A stretch of 64,000 nucleotides of DNA from DATBGO01 sp963785765 (GTDB lineage: Bacteria > Actinomycetota > Actinomycetes > Streptosporangiales > Streptosporangiaceae), in assembly GCA_963785765.1 (NCBI GenBank), contig CAWAWM010000008.1, forward strand, positions 806,001-870,000, given 5' to 3'. Made by a program: the position numbers and the translations under genes. The notes under the pieces are model-generated. The model made no database searches, had not been told where the DNA came from, and saw only the letters and a program-made list of their open reading frames with translations. Shown one piece after another: positions 25,442 to 33,935 of the stretch. Positions within the stretch are counted from its first letter, which is position 1. The number at the start of each line of letters is the position of its first letter.

Positions 25442-25657
25442 CTAGTGGTTGATCAGATCGTGAATGATCGCGAGGCACGCGATGACGAGCCCGATCGTGA
25501 TCAGGCCGCTGCGCAGCCTGGTCTTGCGATATCCGGGGATCCGTCCCTTGACCGATTTGATGTCGCCGTGGGCAGCGCGGGCCCGGTTGGCGTGCCAGCC
25601 GAGAAAGCAGCCCACGGCCAGCACGATGACGACTATGCCGAACACGGCTCCGCCCAT
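25442..25657 (-). CDS. Small membrane protein, 71 residues
   Basis: Two helices (FGIVVIVLAVGCFLGWHA at the start and LITIGLVIACLAIIHDLI at the end) flank a basic loop (NRARAAHGDIKSVKGRIPGYRKTRLR). ATG at 25657 with GGGAGGGG upstream. Divergent from the dienelactone hydrolase. Family not recognised. Confidence 0.75.
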   Translation of the reverse strand: MGGAVFGIVVIVLAVGCFLGWHANRARAAHGDIKSVKGRIPGYRKTRLRSGLITIGLVIACLAIIHDLINH

Positions 25658-25838
25658 CTCATGCCCCTCCCAGGCGCCCCGCCTTCGCAGATCATGCCGC
25701 ATGGAGCGCGCCGGAGCCAGCGGAAACGCCGCCGGCTTGCGGGCAGCATAACCCCGGTCCGGGCCGGGGCGCACGCGGGCGGCTGGCAGGATTGGGTCGG
25801 TTGCCGTAGTACCCACGAGCGCAACGGGAGAACCGCCG

Positions 25839-26582
25839 ATGAAAGACGCATTGATCGCCGAGACCATCAGCATCGCCGGGCACGGCGGGGATGAGATCGA
25901 GGCCTATCTGGCCAGGCCGCTCGGAGAAGAGTCGGTCGGCAGCGTGGTGGTGATCCACCACATGCCTGGCTACGACGCGGGAACCAAGGAGATAGCCAGG
26001 AAATTCGCCGCTCACGGGTACGCGGCGCTGATGCCGAACCTCTATTACCGGGAGGCGCCTGGCGCCAGCCCGGATGACGCGGCGGCGGTCGCTAGAGCCC
26101 AGGGCGGGGTACCGGACGAGCGCCTGGTCGGCGACGTCGGCGGCGCGGCGAACTACCTGCGCGGCCTGGAGCATTCCAATGGCAACGTCGGCGTGATCGG
26201 CTACTGCTCCGGCGGGCGGCAAGCCTACCTGGCCGCCTGCAGCTTGCCGCTGCAAGCCGCCGTCGACTGCTACGGGGCGTTCATCGTCGGCCGGCCGCCC
26301 GAGGGCATGCCGCTGAAGGTGCAGCCGATCATCGGGCTGGCCCCGGACCTGTCCTGCCCGCTCCTTGGCCTGTTCGGCGCCGAGGACTCCCATCCGTCCC
26401 CCGAGCAGACCGCTGAGCTGGCCAAGGTGCTGTCCGAGCTGGGCAAGGAACATGAATTTCACACCTACGAGGGGGCGGGCCACGCGTTCTTCGCGGTGGA
26501 ACGGCCCTCTTACCGGGTCGAAGCGGCCAATGACGGGTGGCAGAAGATCTGGGACTTTTACGGCCGGTACCTGGCCAGCTGA
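25839..26582 (+). CDS. Dienelactone hydrolase family protein
   Basis: 247 residues, alpha/beta hydrolase. Catalytic triad is visible: nucleophile Cys in GYCSGG (about 126), Asp in FGAEDSHPS (about 179) and His in GAGHAFF (about 209). DLH enzymes open unsaturated lactones in chlorocatechol breakdown, but many paralogues have other ester substrates; no aromatic pathway genes are nearby. ATG at 25839. A DUF6295-type gene starts 10 nt after its stop. Confidence 0.9.
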   Translation: MKDALIAETISIAGHGGDEIEAYLARPLGEESVGSVVVIHHMPGYDAGTKEIARKFAAHGYAALMPNLYYREAPGASPDDAAAVARAQGGVPDERLVGDVGGAANYLRGLEHSNGNVGVIGYCSGGRQAYLAACSLPLQAAVDCYGAFIVGRPPEGMPLKVQPIIGLAPDLSCPLLGLFGAEDSHPSPEQTAELAKVLSELGKEHEFHTYEGAGHAFFAVERPSYRVEAANDGWQKIWDFYGRYLAS

Positions 26583-26592
26583 AGGAGCGCGC

Positions 26593-26853
26593 ATGTGCAC
26601 GTACCTGACCGAGAAGATCGAAGTGACCGGGAGCGGCAAGGGCGCGGCCGGCTGGTTCGCGCTGAGCGATGCCACCGTCTACTTTGATCACCCGCAGCAC
26701 GCGTGTGCCGAGCACACGCTCAACATCGATTTCCTCAATCCAGGGCAGGGACCGGCCGCCCGGGTGGCGGTGGAGCTGACCGCCGAATCGGCGCGGGCGC
26801 TGGTCACGGCGATCGAGACCACCCTGGCTGCTGCGCCACCCGGACTCGCCTGA
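26593..26853 (+). CDS. Small DUF6295-like protein
   Basis: 86 residues, beta-rich (MCTYLTEKIEVTGSGKGAAGWFALSDATVYFDHPQHACAEHTLNIDFL would form a sheet) with a C-terminal helix. AAGGAGCGCGC precedes the ATG. It is 10 nt downstream of the dienelactone hydrolase and surely co-transcribed. Function unknown; the conserved Cys/His (C2, H56, C58, H61) could bind metal. Confidence 0.8.
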   Translation: MCTYLTEKIEVTGSGKGAAGWFALSDATVYFDHPQHACAEHTLNIDFLNPGQGPAARVAVELTAESARALVTAIETTLAAAPPGLA

Positions 26854-26967
26854 ACCGGCCCGCCGGGAACCCCGCACGCGAAGGGCCGCACGCGAACGAC
26901 TGCACTGCGAAATGTCGGTCTTCCGTGCCAGGATCGGGACGAAGGTCGGAGGGCGGAGGCGGCGGGC

Positions 26968-28260
26968 ATGAAGTTCGGAGTCGGACGGGAGACGCTCGGC
27001 GAGGCAGTGGCGTGGGTGGCGCGTGCGCTGCCTGCCCGTCCCGTCGTCCCGGTACTGTCCGGGCTGCTGCTTGAGGCAGACAGCGCCGGGCTGACCCTGT
27101 CCTGCTTCGACTACGAAGTTTCCGCGCGGGTGCGGATCGAGGCCGATGTGCAGGAACCGGGGACCGCGCTGGTTCCCGGCCGCCTGCTCGCCGAGATCAC
27201 CCGCAGCCTGCCCGCCCGGCCTGCCGAGTTCAGCTCGGACGGCGACGTGGTCAGCCTGGTGTGCGGCAGTGCTGAGTTCAGCCTGGTGTCGCTGCCGATC
27301 GCGGACTACCCGGCGCTGCCTGAGCCGCCGCCGGCAGCCGGGACCGTCGAGGGTGGCGCCCTGGCCGTAGCGGCCAGCCAGGTGGTGCCGGCCGCGAGCC
27401 GGGACGACACGCTGCCGATGCTCACCGCGGTGTGCCTGGACGTCGACGGCGAGACCCTGACGCTGGCCGCCACTGACCGGTACCGGCTGGCGGTCCGGGA
27501 ACTCGGGTGGGCGCCCGCGGTGCCCGGGATCAGGGCGGTGGCCATGGTTCCGGCCCGGACGCTGGCCGACGTGGCCAGGACCATGGCGCCCGGGGTGCCC
27601 GTGACGGTGGCCTTCGGGACCGGCCAGCCGGGCGCCGAGGCAGGCCCGGCTGGTGCGCCGCGTCCGGCCGACGGGATGATCAGCTTCGAGGCCGGCGGCC
27701 GCAGGCTGATCGCCCGGCTCATCGGCGGCGAGTTCATCAGGTACCGGTCTAGGTTCCCGGCTGAGTTCGGCTGCCGGGCCGAGGTGGCCGCCGCAGCCTT
27801 CACCGAGGCGGTGCGGCGGGTATCGCTGGTCGCGGAACGGGCCAGCCCGGTCCGGCTGGAGTTCGGCGCGGGGAACGTCGTGGTCGAGGCGCACGCCGAA
27901 GGCCGGGCCCGCGCGGTGGAGACCGTGGCGGCCGACTTCGAGGGCACCGAGCGCGTTATCTCCTTCAACCCGCATTACCTGCTGGACGGGCTCGGCGCGG
28001 CGGCCGCCGGTGCGCCGGACAGGCCGGCCGCCCCGGCCGCCGATGGCGGCGAGCCGCCGCCCGAAGCCGGGCGGATCAGGCTGCAGTTCACCAGCGCGGC
28101 TAAGCCCGCACTGATCACCTGGGCCAGCGACGAAGCGGACCGTCGGCCAGGCGACACCCCAGGCGACACCCCGGGCGACCCGGATGGCGGCAGCGGCGCG
28201 GACCGCCCGCCAGCGTTCCGATACCTGGTGGTCCCGCTGCGCGTCCCGGTCCGCGCGTAG
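26968..28260 (+). CDS. Second DnaN-type DNA sliding clamp (beta-clamp paralogue)
   Basis: 430 residues with the three-domain beta-clamp layout. Domain I: MKFGVGRETLGEAVAWVARALPARP; domain II: LPMLTAVCLDVDGETLTLAATDRYRLAV; domain III ends FRYLVVPLRVPVRA where DnaN has the hydrophobic-pocket MPVRL. Loops are enlarged by Pro/Gly/Asp-rich inserts (about 220-232, 350-365 and 395-415). No dnaA, recF or gyrB is beside it, so it is not the housekeeping copy. Paralogous clamps can serve lesion bypass or resist clamp-targeting antibiotics; neither is shown here. ATG at 26968 has GGAGGCGG upstream. Confidence 0.87.
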   Translation: MKFGVGRETLGEAVAWVARALPARPVVPVLSGLLLEADSAGLTLSCFDYEVSARVRIEADVQEPGTALVPGRLLAEITRSLPARPAEFSSDGDVVSLVCGSAEFSLVSLPIADYPALPEPPPAAGTVEGGALAVAASQVVPAASRDDTLPMLTAVCLDVDGETLTLAATDRYRLAVRELGWAPAVPGIRAVAMVPARTLADVARTMAPGVPVTVAFGTGQPGAEAGPAGAPRPADGMISFEAGGRRLIARLIGGEFIRYRSRFPAEFGCRAEVAAAAFTEAVRRVSLVAERASPVRLEFGAGNVVVEAHAEGRARAVETVAADFEGTERVISFNPHYLLDGLGAAAAGAPDRPAAPAADGGEPPPEAGRIRLQFTSAAKPALITWASDEADRRPGDTPGDTPGDPDGGSGADRPPAFRYLVVPLRVPVRA

Positions 28261-28261
28261 C

Positions 28262-28440
28262 AGAGCCCGCCGGGCGGAGCGGAGTCCGCCGGCCGCAGCG
28301 GAGTCCGCCGGCCGCAGTGGAGCCCGCCGGCCGCAGCGGAGTCCGCCGGGTGGAGCAAGCCGTCGGCCGCAACAGAGTCCGCCGGGTAGAGCAGTCAGCC
28401 CGCCGGCCGCAGCAGAGCCCGCGGGCCGCGGACGAGCCGC
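28262..28440. repeat. 19-bp tandem repeats after the sliding-clamp gene
   Basis: About eight imperfect copies of GAGTCCGCCGGCCGCAGCG starting right after the clamp stop codon. Later copies diverge (GGGTGGAGC, GGGTAGAGC endings). The 237 nt between 28261 and 28497 hold no gene. Confidence 0.85.
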
Positions 28441-28497
28441 CGCCTTCGCCTCAGTGACGCCTGAGCGTCAGTAGCGCCTGCCGCGCGGCACCCCGCC

Positions 28498-28947
28498 CTA
28501 TCTGCCCCGGCCGGACCGGAACAGCCAGCGCATCGCGCTGCGGACAGCGGCGAATACTGCCAGGAAGATCACCAGCTTGCCCGGCCAGAGGAAATTGAGG
28601 TGCAGGCCGCCCAGCAGCAGCCAGGCAGCCAGCAACGCGAGGATCGCAGGCAGCAAGCGCGCGCCGCGCGGCGGAGCGGACCGGTACTGCCCGGACCGGT
28701 ACTGCCCGGAGCGCTCCCGGCCCGGCCTGGCCGTGCTCAGCGGCCGGTCGGCAGCGGGCAGGCCCACATGCGGGAGGTCCCTGGTGACGCTGTTCAGCTG
28801 ACTCTGGGTGGTGGCGGCGAAGGTCGCATCGAGCCGCTGGTTGAACTCGTCGAGCGTCAGCCTGCCCGCCGCGTAATGCTCGCGCAGCAGGGCGGCGGCC
28901 GCCTCGCGGTCGGAATCTCCGATGCGCAGGTCAGGTCCGGTCGCCAT
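28498..28947 (-). CDS. DUF1707 (SHOCT-like) membrane protein, copy 1
   Basis: 149 residues. The DUF1707 domain (LRIGDSDREAAAALLREHYAAGRLTLDEFNQRLDATFAATTQSQL) is followed by a basic linker with repeated RSGQY and two hydrophobic segments at the C-terminus. ATG at 28947 follows GGAGG. The upstream region carries AGATATATCG in minus-strand reading, a motif shared with the other DUF1707 gene at 56393. Function unknown. Confidence 0.88.
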   Translation of the reverse strand: MATGPDLRIGDSDREAAAALLREHYAAGRLTLDEFNQRLDATFAATTQSQLNSVTRDLPHVGLPAADRPLSTARPGRERSGQYRSGQYRSAPPRGARLLPAILALLAAWLLLGGLHLNFLWPGKLVIFLAVFAAVRSAMRWLFRSGRGR

Positions 28948-28994
28948 GTGATCCTCCGGCTTCGCGGCTCGATTCCCCCGGGCCGTCATCAAGA

Positions 28995-29008
28995 CGATAT
29001 ATCTCGAT
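28995..29008. promoter_or_regulatory. GATATATC-type palindrome upstream of DUF1707 copy 1
   Basis: CGATATATCTCGAT, an A/T-rich palindrome in G/C-rich surroundings, 48 nt before the start codon. It shares CGATATATC with 57062-57070. PadR-type regulators commonly bind such sites (established for the family); no PadR gene is in the window. Confidence 0.5.
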
Positions 29009-29096
29009 CTTCGGAACTAGCAAGTGACGTGACGCGACAGCTTGATTCGGCTCACACGGCGGGCCCGGCCAGTCGCCAAGGTAACTGCCGGCCTGG

Positions 29097-29645
29097 TCAG
29101 TCGCCGAGGTAGCTGCTGCCGCCCGTCTCTGGGCTGGTGACCAGCGCCGAAACTGACATCGTCCCTGCCCGGGCAAAGACCAGGGTCAGCGTGATCTCGG
29201 TGCCGGCCCGCATCCGGTGCGCGCCAGTGATGTCGATGTGGAAGCTGTCGGGGGCCAGCCGGACCGTGGTCCGGGCCGGAATGACGATATCCGGCACGGT
29301 CCGCATCACGCTCACTCCGTGACCAGCAGCCGGGCCCCGGAAGGTCACGATGCCTCCGGCGCTCGTCCTGGCCGAGGTGACCCGGTCCGCGGCCCCGTTG
29401 TTCTGGATGATCAGGTAGGCCTGGGTGGTGCCCGAGGAGGACGGCATATTCACGTAGGCCGTACCGACGTCGATCGGCGCGGCGGCCGTCTGCCGCGTGC
29501 AGCCCGCCACGGCGGCGGTCACGGCGAGGAGGCAGGCGGCGGCCGCGATCCTGGCTGGCGGCCGCCTCCAGGACCGCGCGGGGCGGCCCGCTCGCGCGGG
29601 GCTGCCCGCTCGCGCGGCCGATCCGGGTGTTCCTGCTGCTGCCAT
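29097..29645 (-). CDS. PCu(A)C-family periplasmic/extracellular copper chaperone
   Basis: 182 residues. A basic start, hydrophobic helix and lipobox AVAGC (about 48) make it a lipoprotein. The cupredoxin-like domain has AYLIIQNNGAADRVTSA, HGVSVM and FHIDITGAHRM, corresponding to the His/Met copper sites of DUF461 PCu(A)C proteins, which deliver Cu(I) to cytochrome oxidase. ATG at 29645 follows AAGGACAGG. No oxidase gene is nearby. Confidence 0.87.
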   Translation of the reverse strand: MAAAGTPGSAARAGSPARAGRPARSWRRPPARIAAAACLLAVTAAVAGCTRQTAAAPIDVGTAYVNMPSSSGTTQAYLIIQNNGAADRVTSARTSAGGIVTFRGPAAGHGVSVMRTVPDIVIPARTTVRLAPDSFHIDITGAHRMRAGTEITLTLVFARAGTMSVSALVTSPETGGSSYLGD

Positions 29646-29769
29646 GATCCTGTCCTTGCGCGTATTCCTGCGCAGCTATGTTCTCACGGAGACTGGTCAC
29701 GGCACTGCTCAGGAGTAGTCGCGGAACGCGGGCCAGGCTCTCGCCCAGGTGGTATTCAGGCCGGTGGCG

Positions 29770-29913
29770 ATGAAGATCTGCGTGGTCCGTGAGGCCACCG
29801 GCAAGACGCACATCGGGCACGTGCTGGCCAAGCCGGGCCTGCGCGACCGGGTTCAGGCGGTCATCTTCGCTTACCAGACCGGCGTGGTGGTGCCGGGCGA
29901 ACCGTCCCGCTAG
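29770..29913 (+). CDS. Possible 47-residue orphan ORF
   Basis: ATG at 29770, TAG at 29911. The product starts MKICVVREATGKTHIGHVL and has codon-position bias like real genes here, and the frame is open upstream too. No clear ribosome site and no recognised family; it may be the tail of a decayed gene. Low confidence. Confidence 0.3.
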   Translation: MKICVVREATGKTHIGHVLAKPGLRDRVQAVIFAYQTGVVVPGEPSR

Positions 29914-30046
29914 CCCGGGCTGCCAGCAGGCGTCACCAGTTGCCTTAACCCTTTTATCACCCGAAGGCGGGATGCGTCCTGACTGGCTGTGCTGGTCGGG
30001 CGCATGACATTTTCCGGTGCCCTGTACCAGGATTGCCTAGCTAATC

Positions 30047-30076
30047 TTGACAGGGTTCTCAGCCAATAGGTACCGT
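30047..30076 (+). promoter_or_regulatory. Sigma70-type promoter for the small secreted peptide
   Basis: Perfect -35 TTGACA (30047-30052), 18-nt spacer, -10 TACCGT (30071-30076). The peptide ATG is 35 nt further on. Confidence 0.6.
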
Positions 30077-30110
30077 GAATTTCCCGTGCTCAAAGGAAAG
30101 GACCGAACCA

Positions 30111-30254
30111 ATGCGCCGGTACATTTTAGCCGTGGTGGCCGCCCTGGGTATCGTGGCGGGCGTCGCCACTGCCGTCACGCCAGTCGCATCGGCCCTGGCC
30201 TCGGCGCAGCACACCACTGTGCAGGCCAGCCCTGATGGCTGGGCCTGGAACTAA
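30111..30254 (+). CDS. Small secreted peptide precursor, 47 residues
   Basis: ATG at 30111 with AAAGGAAAGGA upstream and a good promoter. MRRYILAVVAALGIVAGV is a compact signal peptide; ASA-like cleavage sites (ASALASA) would free a mature peptide of about 15 residues ending PDGWAWN. The ORF is too short for usual gene callers. It faces a MarR-GNAT gene whose stop is 164 nt away. A signalling or antimicrobial peptide role is possible but unproven. Confidence 0.6.
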   Translation: MRRYILAVVAALGIVAGVATAVTPVASALASAQHTTVQASPDGWAWN

Positions 30255-30417
30255 GCGCGCCGGATGACTCCATTGAGCTGCGGGTCAGCGTGACTCCGTC
30301 CGGAGCATTGGGCGCCCTTCCGTAATAGGCCAGTTATCGCGACCTTGCCTGGCGAATCCGCTGCGGATTGCCAGAGTCATTTCCAGCACTCCTGAGGGGT
30401 TATGGCACTGCTGAGGA

Positions 30418-31392
30418 CTAGCGGAGGCCGAGCCGCCAGGTCTGGCCGACAAGGTCCCGACCGAAGCTGTGGTGTTTTTCCTCGGCGACCAGCTGGAACC
30501 CGGCTCGCTCGTAGATGTGCCGCGCGGCGGTGAGCACGTCATTGGTCCAGAGCACCAGCTCGCCATAACCGCTCGCCCGGGCGAAGGAAATGCACTCAGC
30601 GACCAGCTGCCTGCCCAGGCCCAGGCCGCGCGCGGCGGGTGCGACCAGCAGCAGCCGCAGCTGGGCCGTCGTCTCGTCCTTACGGACACAGCAGACACAG
30701 CCCGCCGGCCTGCCGTCGACTTCGGCTATCCATACCCGTTCGGCCTGCGGGTCGTGACCGGAGGCGTAGTCGGCGACGATCCTGGCCACCAGTGCCTCGA
30801 ACGTCGCGTCCCATCCGTACTCCGCTGCGTACCTGGCGCCGTGCTCCTGCACCACCCAGCCAAGATCCCCGGGTCCGGGCGGCCGGAGCCGGATGTCCGG
30901 CGTCCGCCCAGCTCCGGTCAGGACCTGCTGAATGCAGCTCATGGCCTCGACGAGCCGCTGCTGGTCCCCTTCGGGGTGGGCGGCCAGCAGCGCACCGACC
31001 TGGTCAGCCGACGAGCTGTCCAGCCGCCGGAAGGCCGCCCGGCCCGGCCCGGTCAGGCCGATCACTTGACGGCGGCCGTCAGATGCCGACCGTCGCCTGA
31101 CGACCAGGCCGTCGGCCTCGAATCTGGCCAGCAGCCTGCTGAGGTAGCCCGCATCTATGTTCAGGGCCCGGCGGAAATCGGCCACCTCGGTGTAGTCGGT
31201 CCTGGCCAGCTCGAAGATCACCCGTGCCTCGGTGAGGGAATACTGGGTGTCCAGGAGCCCTGACCTGAGCAGGCCGAGCAGCCCGGTATAGAAGCGGCTG
31301 AACTCGCGCACCGCCGCGACCCGTCCGGCCAGGGCGGGACTGGGCGGTGGTACTTGCGGCACCCCCGCTACCTGCGCAGAAGTCTTTGACAT
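30418..31392 (-). CDS. MarR-GNAT fusion: HTH regulator with acetyltransferase domain
   Basis: 324 residues. N-terminal MarR winged helix (about 30-150: SLTEARVIFELARTDYTEVADFRRALNIDAGYLSRLLARFEADGLV, wing SASDGRRQVIGLT) joined to a GNAT N-acetyltransferase (about 170-320) with the acetyl-CoA loop APAARGLGLGRQLV and the LVLWTNDVLTAARHIYERAGF motif. Such fusions are a known family. ATG at 31392 lies inside a perfect palindrome, which suggests autorepression. Acetyl acceptor unknown. Confidence 0.9.
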   Translation of the reverse strand: MSKTSAQVAGVPQVPPPSPALAGRVAAVREFSRFYTGLLGLLRSGLLDTQYSLTEARVIFELARTDYTEVADFRRALNIDAGYLSRLLARFEADGLVVRRRSASDGRRQVIGLTGPGRAAFRRLDSSSADQVGALLAAHPEGDQQRLVEAMSCIQQVLTGAGRTPDIRLRPPGPGDLGWVVQEHGARYAAEYGWDATFEALVARIVADYASGHDPQAERVWIAEVDGRPAGCVCCVRKDETTAQLRLLLVAPAARGLGLGRQLVAECISFARASGYGELVLWTNDVLTAARHIYERAGFQLVAEEKHHSFGRDLVGQTWRLGLR

Positions 31393-31401
31393 AGTCAAAG
31401 A
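31383..31401. promoter_or_regulatory. Perfect palindromic operator over the MarR-GNAT start codon
   Basis: TCTTTGACATAGTCAAAGA, 8-bp perfect arms with a 3-nt centre; the start codon occupies the centre. Typical size for a MarR dimer site. Confidence 0.7.
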
Positions 31402-31497
31402 TTATGCCGGGCCCAGGCGGCGGTCCAGCTGGTTTCGTCCGAGCGGTCAGCCTGAGAGCATGGCTGACAAGCAGCACGAACGAGCACCGGCGAGGTG

Positions 31498-32399
31498 ATG
31501 ATGGCCGGGTTGCGCCGCGGCGGGGCCTGGGCATCCGCCCTGTCGGCCGACGGGTTCGCCGCCCTCAGGAGCGTCGGATTCGAGCCGGCTGGCCAGGTAT
31601 TCGGAGCCGCCGTCTACCAGCTCAATGCCACTGCCGGAGTCAGCTGCCCAGGGACCGGCGCGCGCAGCCTGGATGCATCGCCTGAGGTTACGGGGATTCC
31701 CGTTACCGCCGTGCCCGGGCTGGACATGCCCGGGCCGGCCGCGCGAATCGCACTGGCGCTGCACGACGGCCGTCGGCTGGCGTTCGATCGGATGGCCGCT
31801 GACTGCGCCGAGCTAGGCGGTCACGGCGTGGTGGGCGCGTCGGTGCAGGTTCACCAGATCCCGGCGGACAACTTGACCGCCGGCGCCGTCGAGTTCACGG
31901 TGATCGGCACGGCCGTGCGGGCTAGCGGCTGCCCGCCGCCGTACCGCCCGTTCGCCGCCGCCCTGTCCGGCCAGGACTTCGCCAAGCTGATCATGGGCGG
32001 CTGGGTGCCTGCCGGGATCGCGCTGGGCATTTCGGTGGCCGCGTTGCATGACGACGGCCTGATGACCGGCTCCAGCGGCCTGGGTGTGGGGAACGTTGAG
32101 GTGCCGGCCTACACCGAGCTGATCGTCACGGTGCGGCACGATGCGCGGAGCCGGCTGGAGCAGGCGGTACGCGGGCTGGGCGCCGATGGCGTCGTCGTGT
32201 CCGCCATGACCTTGCGCGTCCATGGCGATGCGTGCCGCCGGGTGGTACGGACCAGTTCGCCGAGGCAGTCATCACCGGTACCGCCGTGGCGCGATTCGGC
32301 GGCCAGCGCGGCACGGCCGCGCCACCGGGCCTGGCTGTGCTGTTCCTCGGCGCCGGGCAGCAGCGGGCTCCCGGCTGGAAGGCCCGCTCGCAGCGATAG
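31498..32399 (+). pseudogene. YbjQ-like (heavy-metal-binding/DUF74-type) protein with two domains, one frameshift
   Basis: About 300 residues when joined. Two tandem YbjQ-like domains: HGVVGASVQVHQI and ADGVVVSAMTLRVHGDAC mark the conserved strands. The reading frame changes near 32236-32242: one added base joins VHGDACR to GGTDQFAEAVITGTAVARF, the usual family ending, and leads to a TAG at 32397. Without it the protein runs into a nonsense tail to 32565. YbjQ proteins are pentameric, of unknown role. Divergent from MarR-GNAT. Confidence 0.75.
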
Positions 32400-32402
32400 C
32401 AG

Positions 32403-33935
32403 TCAGCCCCGCTCGACCGCGGTCTGGAGCAGGCCGAGCGGAGGCGAGCCCAGGTCGAGCAGGGCCGTGTGGAACCTGCGCAGCGAGAAGCCGGCGCCCC
32501 AGCTCCGCCTGGCCTGCTCGCGCAGGTCCATGATCTCGAGCTTCCCCCACGTGTACCTGCCGTAGGTCGGATCGAAGGTGGCCCGGCGGGCCTCGGCCAG
32601 CGCGGCCGGCCCGAGCAGGGCGGTATCCGACTCAAACCGCTGGGCGCCCTCTGCCACCGTCATCCCGGCGGTGTGCAGGCCGATGGCGCAGGCCAGCCGG
32701 GTAACCCGGACCAGGGCACCTAGCCAGATCCCGATCGCGAACCTGGGATCGTCGGCGCGGAATCCCTCCTCGACGCAGACTTCCTCCGCGTAGTGCGCCC
32801 AGCCTTCGGCGAACGCGCTGGAGAACAGCGTGCGGCGGACGGCGGTGGGGGCATGCCGCAGCGCCCGGCCATGTGAGAAATGGCCGGGCGCCACCTCATG
32901 CACCGTGATGCCGGGCAGCGTGGTGGCGCTGAAGGCTTCCAGCCATTGCTCCTGCTCTTGCGCCGGCCAGGAATCCTCCGGCGGGGTGATGTGATACCAG
33001 GAGGGTCCCTCGGGCTCGCCGGGCGCCGCCCAGGACAACATCGCCATGCCCCACCGCCGCGACTCGGGAGCCGGTCCGACCAGGCACTCGCCATCATGGA
33101 ATGGGACCAGGTCCCGGTCCCTGGTGAACTCGATCGCCAGCTTGGTCCAGTGCCGGGCGGCCTCGATGACGCCGCCGGAGTCGGGGTGATCTCGCGATAG
33201 CTCGCGGGCCACCTCGAGCGGCGGCCGGCTTGGGTCCAGCTGAGCGCAGCTGGAGGCCAGCCTGGCCATCAGCCTGTCCCGCTCCGTGTCGGCTCGCATG
33301 CTGAGCGCGCCCAGGTCCACGGTCATGCCGTCGGCGCTGCTCATCAGCGCGGTGAGCCCGGCCGTGCCCAGGGCGGCGTCAGGTCCGCCGTCCGCGGCCG
33401 CTCGTTCCAGGTGCGCGACCAGGCGGGCGTGCGCCGCTCGCGCCGCCGTGGCGGTCTGCTCGTCGGCATCGGCGGGGATCGCGGCCGCCAGGCCGCGGAT
33501 CGTGCCGAGGAGCGATGTGGCCACCGGCGTGCTGACCAGGTCGAGGGATTCGATGGCCGCGTCGATCGCCTGCGGCCACGCGGCCAGATGCCGGTCGCGG
33601 GCCCGGGCCCGCTGCGCCGCGGGAGCGTAGTCACGGTCGTAACACGCGAGGTCGAGTTCGCTCAGGTGGTAGAGCGGATTGCTGCGGTGCAGCTCCAGCT
33701 GGCCGAACGCGACCCGGGCGCGTTCCTCGAACGTCGCCAGGTGCGCCTCGTCATGCGGATCGGCCAGTGGCTCACCCGCCGCCGACGCGGCGGCGAGGCT
33801 GGCCAGCCCGGCCCGGACTCCGGCCGGAGACAAATCCTGGATCTGGCCGTCGTACTCGTGCCTGCCGCTCGACTCGCGCTGCTCGGCGACGTCCAGATCA
33901 CAGACCGCGCGCAGCCTAGGGGTCATGTCGTCCAT
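32403..33935 (-). CDS. DUF885 family peptidase-like protein
   Basis: 510 residues. The metal-binding H-E-V-A-P-G-H motif (about residue 335, TVHEVAPGHFSHGRALRHA) and the later SSAFAEGWAHYAEEVCVEEGF with its glutamate are hallmarks of DUF885 zinc peptidase-like proteins. ATG at 33935 (alternative 33926); no strong ribosome site. Convergent with the YbjQ gene, whose restored stop is 4 nt away. Substrate unknown. Confidence 0.88.
   Translation of the reverse strand: MDDMTPRLRAVCDLDVAEQRESSGRHEYDGQIQDLSPAGVRAGLASLAAASAAGEPLADPHDEAHLATFEERARVAFGQLELHRSNPLYHLSELDLACYDRDYAPAAQRARARDRHLAAWPQAIDAAIESLDLVSTPVATSLLGTIRGLAAAIPADADEQTATAARAAHARLVAHLERAAADGGPDAALGTAGLTALMSSADGMTVDLGALSMRADTERDRLMARLASSCAQLDPSRPPLEVARELSRDHPDSGGVIEAARHWTKLAIEFTRDRDLVPFHDGECLVGPAPESRRWGMAMLSWAAPGEPEGPSWYHITPPEDSWPAQEQEQWLEAFSATTLPGITVHEVAPGHFSHGRALRHAPTAVRRTLFSSAFAEGWAHYAEEVCVEEGFRADDPRFAIGIWLGALVRVTRLACAIGLHTAGMTVAEGAQRFESDTALLGPAALAEARRATFDPTYGRYTWGKLEIMDLREQARRSWGAGFSLRRFHTALLDLGSPPLGLLQTAVERG

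Noticed and set aside
28262..28372. Minus-strand ORFs through the 19-bp repeats
   Set aside because: They only translate the repeat and have no start signals.
29955..29974. ATCACCCGAAGGCGGGATGC as another regulon box
   Set aside because: Right arm has an extra base and lacks TGA; it is more likely chance or a small hairpin.
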